64,000 nt of DNA, taken from assembly GCF_050948215.1 (NCBI RefSeq), contig NC_135151.1, positions 19,590,720-19,654,719 on the forward strand. The letters run 5' to 3'. The notes below the pieces were generated by a model that ran no database searches, was not told where the DNA came from, and saw only the letters and a list, made by a program, of their open reading frames with translations. Shown here one piece after another: positions 46,250 to 57,969 of the stretch. This DNA comes from Halictus rubicundus (lineage: Eukaryota; Arthropoda; Insecta; Hymenoptera; Halictidae). The translations under genes were made by a program, and so were the position numbers. How positions within the stretch are numbered: the first letter of the stretch is position 1; each line of letters starts with the position of its first letter.

Positions 46250-47565
46250 ATTTATGGTACATAAACAATATTCCCATGTAAATGTTCTCAGAAAAGTAGA
46301 GGGTAAAATTTATGGTTTTCGAAAACGCTGTCTCGAAGGAAAGTTAATTAAAAAATAAATATAATCAGAAACGAGAAACAGAGCGTCCACACAAAAGATA
46401 TAAAAATTCTTTTCTATAAATAAATCACTTTTTAACGTGACTATATCTGCCGAGCTATTTTCTCCGTTGACTCGAGAGGTTCGCAGAGTTTCGTCTCCGA
46501 TATTCCGAGATCGCTTCTCCAGAAGTTAAGTTCGCGTGTAACCGATATATTTCTACTGCTTCATCAACGTTCCGTCGAACTCCTGGGTACGCTATTATGG
46601 TCTATAAGTTCCTGATGTCCCTCATTAGCTCGCTGACAATCGAGAAAGTCTCGGCCGCGGTATGGATGTGTTCGAAGCGACGTGGAGACTTGAACTTGGT
46701 CCGATAACAATATTTTCATCGACGGCACGGTATAATTGGCGTCGTTACCCGACAGGGCGGTGGCACGTCGTCGTCTGACAAAAAAAAAAAAAAAGAAAAA
46801 AGGAAAAACAGCTCGGCGCGATGACGTGCTCCCACGGAGGAGAATCGGATCCCAACGAGGCCGTTGTAAAGTGGTTTACGACAGCCATTAAACGCGGAAA
46901 AGCGCGCAGCTGGCCGAACATAGTTCCCGGCGGCAGATGCTGGAAGTTGGTGGATCTTCGCCGGCTAGCTGAAGAAGATACCTTGAAGGAATGTCTCCTC
47001 GAATCGATCGACACCCGGTCTAATCGAATACTATTACCCGCAGCTCGTCCCTTTGACTTCTAAGCTCGACTTTGACCTCGCCGGGCGAATGAAGTTAGCG
47101 TGGCGCGGCGAGAAAGAAGATTTTTTGAAAAGCGAAATTCCTGACACGACAGAGATAAAAAACCGGGCCGGATGCGGTCGGATACCTTTGAACGCTTTCG
47201 AAAATCGTCAAGAGGCGGAGGAGGATTTTTTCCATTGGCAGCCGCGGATCTTCTCCGCAGACAAATACAGAGGGATCAGAGAGACTGCGCTGGCTGCGCT
47301 GGCTGCGCATAGACGCCCGCTTTTCGTATCGCGAAAAAGGCATCCGACTCGCTCGATTTCCGCTACGTCGAGATTTTTTTTTCACTTTGTTGCCTCGGTT
47401 CGAGTGGCGAATCACGAGAACCTTGATACCGATAAAACACAGAGCCAAAGTCTTCTTTACTCTTTGACCTACTCGCCGATCCTCGAGCTCTCGTGCTACA
47501 TTTTTTTTCGTCTTTTCTCGTTTTTCGATCAACTCCTTCCCCGAGTACAGTTCGGCTAGATTCCC
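46250..47565. other. Gene-less stretch
   Basis: AT-rich, then CpG-rich. Contains an A-run at about 46779-46800. Plus-strand frames 46821-47063 and 47053-47559 and minus-strand 47095-47589 overlap and are unrecognised. Confidence 0.35.
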
Positions 47566-47568
47566 GCC

Positions 47569-47585
47569 GGGGGGGGGGGGGGGGG
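47569..47585. repeat. Poly-G run (about 17 G)
   Basis: An uninterrupted G run on the plus strand, able in principle to form a G-quadruplex. Run length is also prone to sequencing error. Confidence 0.9.
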
Positions 47586-47589
47586 TCAA

Positions 47590-48690
47590 TATTTAGAGTC
47601 TGCGAAATTGTTTGAGTTCCAGGACTCATGTTTTATGCAAACGGCAGGTTCCCGACGTTATTATGAGGTTCCGCGAAGAAGACGGGGATGAACCGATATT
47701 TTTAAGCGGCCGTGTTGCGTTGTAAACCGGCCATAAATTAAGAACTTTAATATTACGGCTCGACGGGAACTTCCCGCGGACGTTGTTTCACGGCGCCGAA
47801 AAAAAAGTTCGCTCGCGAAAAGCAAACTCGCGAATTGTCGCGGAGCATGATCCCGCCGAATGAAAGGCAGTTCCACATTCTTCGAAGTCGAACCGTCGCC
47901 TCCCCTTTGTTTGATCAACCGGTCGAGTCATGCACGATCGGTCATGCTTGACCATTTGAATTTCGTAACTTCGTTAATGTCTGTTAATGGAATACCACGG
48001 GACGGTAAGTCGCTCCGGAACTTTCGAATCCCAAGCCGAGCACATCCAGATACCTTGGGACAAATTGCTCTCAGTTGACTTCGTTTAAAACAGACTTATC
48101 AATTTCACTGTTTGTTTCAGGTTCGACGTGTCAAGAGCGCCACCACGAACACTTCAACGATCCAATTTCTCCGGACACACCAACGCGCAAATAAAGCAAT
48201 GCCAAATCCCATTGGCTCGCGATCACCATTCGATCGGATCCTCTTTACGAGCTTCGCTCATTTAATGCCACTGCTCTTGCTCTTTTACGGCTTTAGATCT
48301 TCGCGTTTCTCGCTTCTAAGCGCGCGCTTGATCGTGCCCGCATTTCAACGGGCGCGGTAGGAATTGCAAAAGTTTGGGTCAGTTGTTGCGCGGAATAACG
48401 ACAGAGGGTATGCTAAATGAAGCAATCCAATTGTTGCGTAGCAGCTCCGTCACTGAGCTTAGCAGCCACACCTTCCGTCATGCGTATGTATATCGTTAAC
48501 TGAAATTGTTATCTCGGGCAGGACGACTGGACAAGCATATGAGACGTGATTGATTGTGCATTTTTTTATTATTGAAACTAGTGAAATCGAGATCGGATTG
48601 TGTATCAGGCTTAAGAGCTAAGGGTAGTCACGTGACTTTTGTGGAGCCAGCACACAGTGTTGAGAACAGAATCAGTGTTGATTCAACTTT
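47590..48690. other. Gene-less stretch
   Basis: No gene or element recognised. Confidence 0.35.
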
Positions 48691-48694
48691 GTGA

Positions 48695-48940
48695 ACATTC
48701 ATATAAATATTTACTTATGTTAATATGGAATTTCGTGCGTTGAAGCTTAAAGGTTCATATTTATTGCTCTGACATAATTTTCTTTAGAGCAAATATAAAC
48801 GTTCGATTTCGCCATATTACGGTTCGGAGTTTTCACGTATTGATTTCGATACTTATATCGCTATTAAATGATTTATTATGGGTGTAATTAGGCTCAGTAA
48901 ACATTCCGAAAGAAGATTATATGAATGTTATATCTATTTA
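48695..48940 (+). repeat. Dispersed repeat J (copy 2)
   Basis: Matches the complement of 37433-37655 over its full length with small indels. It lies next to the tandem duplication that starts at 48945. Confidence 0.85.
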
Positions 48941-49036
48941 AGGACGAAAAGATTAGGCGCGTGAAACCATTTTTCGCCTATTTTTGTCGGTAACGTGGTT
49001 ACTCTACCTTATCGCGAATCTACGTAGACTTGGCCC

Positions 49037-49245
49037 CAGATTTACCCGTCAGAATTACGGATTCTGATGTTTTCAATTTACGAATATTGAGTTTGTAAAG
49101 ATGCATCCATAAGGAATTACTTAACAAATTGATTTCCTTGGGTATATATTATTTAAAAAATGGCCAAAAATTTTGACAGACACACTCGTGTTATTTTTAT
49201 AAAGTAATGTAAAATAGTCATTTTTAGTGCTCCGTGAACCTAGTG
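49037..49245. mobile_element. Family C element (tandem copy 1)
   Basis: Left AGATTTACCCGTCAGAATTA, right TTTTTAGTGCTCCGTGAACC and TAG. Same subgroup as 14724 and 30250. The outer TTAA has decayed. Confidence 0.8.
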
Positions 49246-49405
49246 AATAGGCTATTCCCAGCGAAAAATATTCTCGTCTAAGAAGTTGAGGTACGTGAAA
49301 CCATTTTTTGCCTATTCTTGTCGGTAACCTGGTCACTCTACCTTATCGCGAATCTACGTAGACTTGGCCGACGTCTACAACTCATCAGCTCATCAACTTG
49401 ATGTT

Positions 49406-49610
49406 GATTTACCCGTCAGAATTACGGTTTCTAATGTTTTCAATTTACGAATATTGAGTTTGTAAAGATGCATCCATAAGGAATTACTTAACAAATTGAT
49501 TTCCTTGGGTATATATTATTTAAAAAATGGCCAAAAATTTTGACAGACACATTCGTGTTATTTTTATAAAGTAATGTAAAATAGTCATTTTTAGTGCTCC
49601 GTGAACCTAG
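49406..49610. mobile_element. Family C element (tandem copy 2)
   Basis: Nearly identical to the copy at 49037-49245, so it was duplicated together with its flank rather than inserted separately. Confidence 0.82.
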
Positions 49611-49740
49611 TCTTAATAGGCTATTCCCAGCGAAAAATATTCTCGTCTAAGAAGTTGAGGTACATGAAACCATTTTTTGCCTATTCTTGTCGGTAACCTG
49701 GTCACTCTACCTTATCGCGAATCTACGTAGCCTTGGCTGT

Positions 49741-51088
49741 TAAGCGGAAATGAGGGGTTTCCCGCTGGCCGTTGTGCCATTCCGTTGTTAGCCATTTTCC
49801 TAACCGCGTCCGGTAACTCGTAGAGCCACTCGAGCGTCGCAATGTTTTAAACAATCGCGACACGCCGATTAGTCGTGGAATCCCCGTGCAGGTGATCGAT
49901 CCGCAGAGTGTGGAACGCGCTCGTTCTTCACAGCGGAGCGCCGAGGTTCCCCTTTCAGGGCTTTCAGCGGACCAAGACAAACGGCGCCGGAGCGAAAAGA
50001 AGAAACGGTGCCGTGCGTGTTTTCGACGAACGATTTGTCCGTCCGGGTCCCGCGCGTACCTCTTTCACACAAGTGGAGGATACGTGTTACTCTCGGTTGA
50101 TTTTTCTGCCACGCGCATCCACCGAGGCTCGAGGTCCGCGCGTTTTTCCATTTTCTTTTTTCCACCGTTGGACGCGGGACAAACGAGTCGCTTACAGAGT
50201 AACGAGTACTGAAGCGGTAAAGTCTGTCTGGCCGGAGGCAGGATTTTCGCGAGAGTATTTCGCATCGGGCTCTGGCACGCTTTAACATTTTGCCTCTCGC
50301 TATTAGAGGAAAATCCATGGCCCGAATGAGGACACCGGAGAGTTGCCGGTCGGATGGGTATAAGGGGAAGGGGATCGAAGGAGAAGACTCTGTTTGCGGC
50401 AAGAATGGAAGCAGCGACGGCCACCACCGGCTCCAGAGATAAAACTCGCGCAGGGTAATATGACGCGTTCGGCGCCAGTGATTCCGTGAGTCCTTGTCAT
50501 CGACAACGGGCGTCGAGCACGGTAATAAAGACAGGGACAACAATCGTCCGCGCTGAGTGGCAACGAAAGAGGAGGAATCGGGCCGCGGGGGGTCGCGACC
50601 AAGTAAAACAGACCGTGGTAGAACCGGGGGCAACGCCGAGCGAGATCGCCGGTCTCTTTCCGACCCGAGAGCCCAGAGGGTCGTAGGAATAACGCAAGCT
50701 GGAGAAATTACATTCTCCTTTTGTCCCCGGTTCGAACAAAGCCGCCAGAAAAAAGAGGGGACCATCGGAGCGGGAAAGAATACCTCGCTGAAAAGATGGA
50801 CACGGAATTGAAAAGAAAAAAAAAGATAACAGCGGAAAAATGAGAGTGGGACATTGCTAATTTCACTACGATTCAATGGAAACAGGAGAAAGGGACACCG
50901 GCCAGACGAAAACAAGTGTACAGCTCAGACCGGATATCACGACGGCTCCGTAGCGTCGCGTCACCTATTGTGTACCCCCGTAAGGACCTCCCTGGAGGCC
51001 CTGAAAGACACCTGGGAGGGCTGACTCTAAACTTCCGATTCTACTAACGAATTTTTTCCTCGCTCTACGCCTCTCACCGGTGAAACTG
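49741..51088. other. Gene-less CpG-rich stretch
   Basis: A 348-codon minus-strand open frame (49869-50915) is the longest in the window. It overlaps several open frames on the plus strand, lies in purine-rich plus-strand DNA that removes stops from the minus strand, and has no domain that I recognise. Confidence 0.35.
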
Positions 51089-51090
51089 AA

Positions 51091-51427
51091 TACAGTCTTT
51101 TCTCGATAAATGTCGCTATATATCTAGCCGATAAAAGTCCCAGAACTATCCCCTCTACCGCGGGGTATATCCCGAATTTCGAATGGCCTCGGTCGCCGAG
51201 GAACCGGATTTATTCAAGGTATCAAACAATAGTGTCTTCTAGACGATATGTGTTCCTGGGTAGACCCGTGTCGTGGACATATATCGGCCAGGAGATACTA
51301 TTCTTTGAAAAGGACAGCGAAGCTCTGGGGTCCTCGGTTCATGGCCCCTCAAGGGGTATACCCCGCGGGATAGTTCTGGGGCTTTTATGGCCAAGATATT
51401 TGTGACATATATCGAGAATTCACTGTA
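51091..51427. mobile_element. Family A element, long palindromic variant
   Basis: Starts TACAGTCTTTTCTCGATAAA and ends ACATATATCGAGAATTCACTGTA. Inner arms AAAAGTCCCAGAACTATCCC and GGGATAGTTCTGGGGCTTTT pair with two mismatches or fewer. The GCGGGGTATA block of the other A copies is on both sides. 337 bp, about 150 longer than the other copies. Confidence 0.85.
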
Positions 51428-51429
51428 CT

Positions 51430-52328
51430 CGCCTCTCCGGTTTCACTTAGTGTCAGCGAACAATGCTGAATTTCTCGGGTCGATGGACCGTTTAAGCGAC
51501 CAAGTTTAGCTAAATTGATCAAGAACCGTGACACAAAGGCGCCTCTGTTTACCGTCACAGGAACGTTCAATTCCATCGCGTAGAAGGACTTGGTCGTCAT
51601 TCATTGTTGCCAGATGTTAATGACAACTTTTTCCACGCGAACAAATTGCATCGTACAATCGCAAACAGAACACTTTGGATGTTTTAATAAAAATTTAATA
51701 TCAACGAACTCTTTTGCAAGAACTGTCACGTAAATAGAACTTTTACAGGTATTTCAGTAGGAATTTAATATCAATTTGAAATTAATATGTAACGTTGAGA
51801 GGGAGAGATACGGTATCATATAATCGAATGTATTGTAGCATATAATGAATAAGGAATCTCGTTATTTAACTACGAATTCTCATGATATTATGGAACTCGA
51901 ACAAGTTTTTAATAACACAGGGTAAGAATATCTTTCATTTTTTCTTTTACGGGGAATCTTTTAATCGACAAATTAAATTTCTCCCTTATCCCGGTTTCAA
52001 TAAAATTATCCATGAAAATTAAAATTTGCATAAAAGTCCACGGTCTGCTCAATGGCTTATTTAAATTCAAGAGTATGTTTCGTTAGCATGCATACGCGAG
52101 CGGATTTTATCTCAAGAAATTGAATGATCAAAAATTTGTTGTAACAGTTGAATAAACAAAAACGCTAACAACTGGAACGACGTACACCCCCGCTCAAAAA
52201 TAATAAATAATAAATAACAAGTATGGAGTCTTGGATCAATATGATTAAATGTTATGCGATCTACTTTATACAGTATTAGAGAAGATAATAGTAATAATAA
52301 TAATGCATTAGATATCTCAACAATAATA
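51430..52328. other. Gene-less AT-rich stretch
   Basis: Nothing recognised. Confidence 0.4.
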
Positions 52329-52331
52329 AAT

Positions 52332-52886
52332 CTTCTTTTTAGTCGTTCTCATTAGTCGTGACATCCTGGCTAGTAATTTTTTCACTACTTCCCTCTACTT
52401 CAGTACGTCACTCTAAATATTTATATTCTAGGGGTCATAAATTTATCGTGAAATTATAAATTTTAGTCGTTTTTTAGTATTCTTTTTAGTTGCTTTTACC
52501 AGTCGTGGCATCCCGGCTAGTAATTTTTTCACTACTTCTCTCTACTTCAGTACGTCACTCTAAATATTTATATTTTAGGGGTCATAAATTTATCGTGAAA
52601 TTATAAATTTTAGTCGTTTTTTAGTCTTCTTTTTAGTTGCTTTTACCAGTCGTGGCATCCCGGCTAGTAATTTTTTCACTACTTCTCTCTACTTCAGTAC
52701 GTCACTCTAAATATTTATATTCGAGAGGTCATAAATTTATCGTGAAATTATAAATTTTAGTCGTTTTTTAGTCTTATTTTTAGTCGTTTTTATCAGTCGT
52801 GGCATCCTGGCTATTCATTTTTTCACTACTTCTCTCTACTTCAGTACGTCACTCTAAATATTTATAATTAAGAGGTCATAAATTCA
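52332..52886. repeat. 147-bp satellite, about 3.8 units
   Basis: TCACTACTTC recurs at 52382, 52529, 52676 and 52823, exactly 147 bp apart each time. Units share TACTTCAGTACGTCACTCTA and CATAAATTTATCGTGAAATT. Adjacent units differ at few positions. Confidence 0.97.
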
Positions 52887-52889
52887 GTT

Positions 52890-53625
52890 GATTTCAGTGT
52901 GGTACTTTCCGAAGCAAGGTAAAAGATAATCTTATTATAATTTTCAAATGTACCAAAGAGAGTAATCAAATTAAAAAAAAAAAGAATATAAAGCAGTTTT
53001 ATTGATAATATAAAGGAAACCTACCACCAAATTACATTTTTATTTGGTCTTTCTGAAGTTTCCAGTTTTTATAGTAGATTGAAATTCTTTATTTTACAGG
53101 ACGAGTATATATGTCAACCGAGCCGCAATAGAGCTTTGGCTTGACGAGTATACACGTCGCACTCGGTGAACTGGTTAAAAACGTTCAACCCAGCTTTCTA
53201 ACAAAGCAAATTGCGTGGTTATGTAAAACGTAGCTTAAGAGGTAACGAACATTAACGGTCATGTGATCACGTTGTTAGGGTACGCTCGTGTCATGTAACA
53301 AATTAAACGCACGTATCGCGAAAGAAACCTTCGGCCCAACGTGAAACATCCTGTGAAAGTATTTTTAGCCGAACATTTTCCCAGCCGAAAGAGTATAAAA
53401 ATATCGTCCGATCGATTCCCCGAATGATTCTCAATTGCAACGAATGAATTATTCATAGAAACAGCCAACACATCACAAAATAAACCCGTCGCGCGAGAAC
53501 TAATCCCAATTAATCTAACCCCGGAATTCGACAATTCCGCCGGTAGTGGCGCGGAGTGCTCCAGATGGAACGTTCATTTCACGAGTGATTGCTCGAATTC
53601 GGTGTCGAGAGCGAAATCGTCGGTT
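52890..53625. other. Gene-less stretch
   Basis: Includes a GACGAGTATATATGTC / GACGAGTATACACGTC direct pair at about 53100 and 53138 ending in GAACTGGTTAA, possibly one end of another TTAA element. Not called further. Confidence 0.35.
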
Positions 53626-53630
53626 TCTCG

Positions 53631-53660
53631 GCGACGCGACGCGACGCGACGCGACGCGAT
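53631..53660. repeat. (GACGC)n pentamer array
   Basis: About six perfect GACGC units. Confidence 0.95.
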
Positions 53661-53981
53661 GGCGTCTTGCCGCGTCACGTTCCGCTTGTTCAGCGGCAAC
53701 CTGAGCGAAAACGGTCCGCTCCGTTCCGCGCCGCTATAATCGAACCGCTTCTGATACATTCGATGGGAGTGTCCTTGCTCGGAGGGGAAAGGCTGATAGT
53801 GCAACGGGTCGCTTGCAAATCGGAGACACCGGACCGGGTTAAATGTATGCATAAGCCCTGGTAAACTCGTTGCGGACCGGTCCCCGGCGCATCTCCCTGC
53901 TGCTTAATTCAAGAGGCCATTTGGGCGACGCGCGAAGTACGCGTGACCGACCGGTTGCAGCACCGGGCCATCGACTCTCGC

Positions 53982-54034
53982 AGTGGCGTGGCGTGGCGTG
54001 GCGTGGCGTGGCGTGGCATGGTCGTGGCGTGGCG
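53982..54034. repeat. (GGCGT)n pentamer array
   Basis: About ten GTGGC/GGCGT units with one ATGGTC interruption near 54018-54024. Confidence 0.95.
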
Positions 54035-54035
54035 T

Positions 54036-54660
54036 AACGTAGCGCACGCGTGCACGATTAAAAGGGGCTGCAATGTCGTCGACCTTGACGTGGCCGAAGA
54101 ATTTCGGTCGATTGGCCAGTGATGCCAGTGTGTACGTGTTGCGCCCGCTGGACGACGACGCTCAAAGCGGTACCCGGGAGCTTTGTCGAGGCTTTTGCGG
54201 CGCTTTTTGCGCGCCCGGCTTTTAATTAAGCCGAGATATCGGGCTTTTCCTTTTACACCGGCCAAGCGGGCTCTTGTGCTTGATAAATCGGGACAAGACC
54301 GGCTGAACTTCTTGCCGGACAGAATGCCCTCAATTTTTCCGGCCAGATACCAGCTCAGCGAACGCCGGACCAAAAGCAATCGTCAAATTGCCATTCATTG
54401 TTTCCGGTCTCGCTACACGCCGCCAACCTCCAACTCTCCGTCGCGTGTCTTCTCACCGAATGTCTCGGTTCGCGTCCTCCTCGACTGCAATAGAATTTTC
54501 TGTGCAAATTCGCCGAGTTGGAAAGAATTTTCAGTGGCTATTTTTGTTTTCGTTCTCTAATCTCGTTGGTTGAAAATTTTCGGAGTACCAAGCGAATTAT
54601 GTAAATTAAATTCTTGCATATTCTACGTTGTGTTTTCCGTTGTACAGGCCAACATGCGGA
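54036..54660. other. Gene-less stretch
   Basis: CpG-rich to about 54500. Overlapping frames on both strands, none recognised. Confidence 0.35.
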
Positions 54661-54664
54661 AGAT

Positions 54665-54853
54665 TACAGTGAATTCCCGATATAAGTCACTGCGAGCCTC
54701 GCGTTTGAAGGTCACTGGGACTACCCACCCAATCACGCATAGTGACTTTTACATTTCCAGAGTGCACTGTGTATTTCAAACGCAACGTTCGGCGACAACC
54801 ACAGATTTCGTCTAAATGTCCAAGTAAGTGACTTATATCGAGATTTCACTGTA
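54665..54853. mobile_element. Family B palindromic element
   Basis: Starts TACAGTGAATTCCCGATATA (then AGTCACTGCGAGCCTCGCG) and ends AAGTGACTTATATCGAGATTTCACTGTA. Nearly the same sequence as 55891-56093. Shares its outer 20 bp with family A but not the interior. Confidence 0.9.
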
Positions 54854-54854
54854 A

Positions 54855-55888
54855 TGAAATTATAAAAGTTCCATCGTTCTCTCTTCGAACAGCATTTTTA
54901 GCGTCCCTAAATTGGTCGGATACTTTCATTCTCCGACCCATTATTCTCTCTCGGAAAACTGTTGACTTTATTCTACCGAAACTCGATAATAACTTTTATT
55001 TCAGGATTTACAATTATTATTGCCACAGGATAGATCGTTAATTTCTCTTCCAATAATACCTGCGAAATGCAACAGAATCATTCACATTGAAATGTCACGT
55101 AGTGGTTCTGATCGAGACATCGAATTAGCGAATCATTGTGAACTATTACAAAAATTTTGGTCGAAAATTCTACCGAAAATGGAGGTGGACGGCGCCATGT
55201 TGTTCATCGCTGATTTATTCGCTTAGGAACCAATTGAGAACGGGCAGCGAGTCGGGTCTTTTTTTTTTTCAAGTTTTACAGTTTCCTCGCGATCGGTTGT
55301 ACCGGGCCAGGTCGGAGTGCGCATCCAGCGCGGGCATAAATTCTTAACTGCCACTAACTTGGCGAAATTTATGGCTCGGTTGCGGCGCAGCTTGCCTCCA
55401 TCGACATTGTCTATTATCGTATTTACCGCGGTCGCGTCGTATCGCTATCGGTTGTAAGCTCTATCGTTCAACGTCCGTAAACGTACGCGGCAAACTTTGC
55501 CGGAGAAAACGGTCGCGAAAGCTCTCCGCGTCGGTGGTAAAGTCGGCGTCGGCGTCGGCGTCGGATGCGCGCCGATTCCCGGTCGAGTGTAAGGCTTAGA
55601 GGGGGGTACCGCTCCGTGCGTGATCAGGGTTTCTGATTAATGGAGATGTCTGATCACTGACGGACCCGCTTTACTTAAACCCGAGAACCAATCGACTGTT
55701 CGATAAAGCGATTAAATACAGACACGACAGACAGGCACGATGACGTTGTAGCGTTCCGCGTCAAAGGGGACGAAATTTTACCATTTCCGAAAGCGCACTG
55801 ACGCCTGAAAGTTACTCGATGATTCCTTACATGAACGGGTTGCATTAATTCGGGGGATTTTGTCACTTAGAATATTCGTAATTTTCGT
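54855..55888. other. Gene-less stretch
   Basis: A short (GTCGGC)n run at 55541-55564. Nothing else recognised. Confidence 0.4.
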
Positions 55889-55890
55889 AA

Positions 55891-56093
55891 TACAGTGAGA
55901 TTCCCGATGTAAGTCACTACGAGCCTCGCGTTTAAAGGTCACTGGGACTACCCATACCACCACGGATAGTGACTTTTACATTTCCGAGCGTGCACTGTGT
56001 ATTTCAAATGCAACGTTCGGCGAGAACCACAGATTTCGTGTAAATGTCACTCGCCAGAACCGCGCAAGTGACTTATATCGGGAATTCACTGTA
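55891..56093. mobile_element. Family B palindromic element
   Basis: Starts TACAGTGAGATTCCCGATGT and ends GACTTATATCGGGAATTCACTGTA. The interior matches 54665-54853 almost base for base, with 13 extra bases (TCGCCAGAACCGC region) near the right end. Confidence 0.9.
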
Positions 56094-56134
56094 TGCCACG
56101 ATCGGACATCGATCGAAATAATGATCACTTTAAC

Positions 56135-56370
56135 TGAACCTGGGTTTGCATTACTAATGACCGCAAATGTAAATGTAAACAGAACAGCGAAACCCTAAAC
56201 CATGTAATTTGGAAATGCGAGTTGCAAAATTCAAAGAGACCCGAACCAATTAATTTTCCATATTCGGACGGAAACGCGGCGTCCATAGAATTTGTATTGA
56301 ATGGGGTTTATGAGTCGGGCGACTGTATTCTGTCATTTTTGAGGAGTTTTGTATACACGGAATTTTCAGT
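56135..56370 (+). pseudogene. LINE C-terminal fragment (Cys-rich knuckle)
   Basis: One plus-strand frame reads CKCKQNSETLNHVIWKCEL at 56168-56224, then NFPYSDGNAASIEFVL and ILSFLRSF. A C-x-C-x8-H-x4-C arrangement followed by a short tail ending in a FLRSF-like helix is usual at the C-terminus of R1/Jockey/I-type LINE proteins. An upstream TGA stops the frame at about 56136. There is no reverse transcriptase. It lies 40 bp right of a family B element and is of a different LINE lineage from the one at 21935. Confidence 0.72.
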
Positions 56371-56530
56371 CTTCTTTTTAATTAACGCATCAATGCGGAC
56401 GCCTACGGAGACGTTTTTGTCATTGAAAATGAGTTTTTCGATCAAAGTGTTTTCCCTTCTTTCTGAATGTGATTCTGATGTGGAATGTCGATTTATGAGA
56501 ATACTGTCATCATCCGATGATTGGGAATAA

Positions 56531-57965
56531 ATTAAAGCGTTTATGGGGTATAAAAAATATTTTTTCTCGTCACCGTGTACAGTTTTCATACACGTGATTA
56601 ATTATTTCGACTACATGAATAATTGACCACGAACTGAAATTTCGTGAAAGCGACGCGCGCGACGTTCAGCTGTTTATAGACACGGGTCCTTTCGGACCCG
56701 GTATTCGCCTGGCGAAGGTTAAATCAACATTCTGAGCCATCTATTCCCAGCGGCACGAACTAATGCAACCTCCTCGCGACTGAAAGTGCGTTTTCCTGCT
56801 TGTTACAGTCGCTCGTTACAAAATGAAAAATGGGAAGCTATACAACTTCATATTTCCAGGTTCCGCATTACGGTCCACGTTTCTCCCGAAAGGGCTCCGC
56901 GCTCGTTCCTGTGAAACAAATGATTAAATACTCCAGATTCCGAAACGAGGCACAACTGCACGAAAATACGAAATTAGAACTTTACGACGAGCTCCGAAAA
57001 ATTCCACGGAAACGCGAAGCTCCTAATTGGAATGAATACGTAAAACACAGTGAACATCCGAGTTTTAATTGTGGCCTGCGCCTCTGCGCGCGTTTTCAAA
57101 GTTACGGGACGAGCACCGGCGATCGTACGGCTGGTGATAATCTTCGTTATGATTCAACAAAAGTTTTCCGCCTAACCAAGGAGCGCTTAAGCGGTTCGCG
57201 CTGCGCGTTAAGAGCGGGAAGTTGCAAAACTTTTTTCCCCGGCGTCCGAAAGCGAAAAATAAGCGCGAGCCTCGTTGCCGAATTAGGCGGGACGAATCTG
57301 TTCGATACTATTCGACGCGACGAAGCGCGCAAAAAAAAAAACGTAACGGTACGTTTATTTTTCTTTTCTCGTTTCGGTCGTTGTTAAAATCGACACGGAA
57401 ATATATATTCACGGTTTCGCGGCCGCGACAAGAGGCGCGGACGAATGTTGAATTTATCGATCCTGTTTTAAGTGCTTCCGTGATGCGCCGCGATTGCGAA
57501 GCGCATTCGTGACTAAACCGTTCCGCAAATGCTGCTCGTTCGATCGATCTCAAGTGGCGGGTACTGATTTTTCAGCTCGGAATCGCGTTTCGGGTTCAGT
57601 TGAAATCGAATTACCATCCGCGAGGATATTCCAATTATTACGGCTTCCCGGGTAATCTCTTATTTACCAAGTTTCGGCTTGCCGAGAACTTTTGCAGTTT
57701 TATTAATCGCGCGACGATAACTTCTCGAGCCTCGAAATGCTGTTCGATAAATTATTGCCCCGCCACTTCGGTGTTTTTATTTTCTATCGTGATTTCTCGA
57801 TGTTTCAACGACGCGACGTTCGCGGAAAATCTGTTTTCTTAAGTTTTATTACTTGTACTGTGCAAGACCTACTCATAAATAATATACAGCGGAGCTAAAA
57901 AGTACTGTGAACACTGTAGTTTCCGTTCTCGAGGAGCAGTTGATTTTAAACTATGACAATTTTAA
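56531..57965. other. Gene-less stretch
   Basis: Contains a 185-codon plus-strand open frame (56830-57387) with basic C-terminus and no recognised domain, not called as a gene. Further frames overlap on the other strand. Confidence 0.3.
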
Positions 57966-57969
57966 TATG

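Larger units (their letters stand above)
48945..49740. repeat. Tandem duplication, period about 370 bp, of spacer plus family C element
   Basis: The block GTGAAACCATTTTTYGCCTA...CTCTACCTTATCGCGAATCTACGTAG... occurs three times (48960, 49290 and 49660 approximately). A family C element lies between each pair (49037-49245 and 49406-49610). AATAGGCTATTCCCAGCG recurs at 49246 and 49615, giving a 369-370 bp period. Confidence 0.92.

Noticed and set aside
46134..46358. Small hydrophobic protein starting MKKKFDISFVIF
   Set aside because: Most of it lies inside the palindromic element 46045-46244.
49869..50915. A 348-codon open frame on the minus strand, the longest in the window
   Set aside because: Purine-rich plus strand depletes stops on the minus strand. 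Plus-strand frames overlap it, there is no domain or motif that I recognise, and there is Ser/Arg/Pro-rich low-complexity content. A protein search and RNA-seq would decide.
56830..57387. A 185-codon plus-strand open frame starting MGSYTTSYFQVPHYG
   Set aside because: No domain recognised and no supporting exon structure visible. It stays possible as an unknown exon but cannot be supported.
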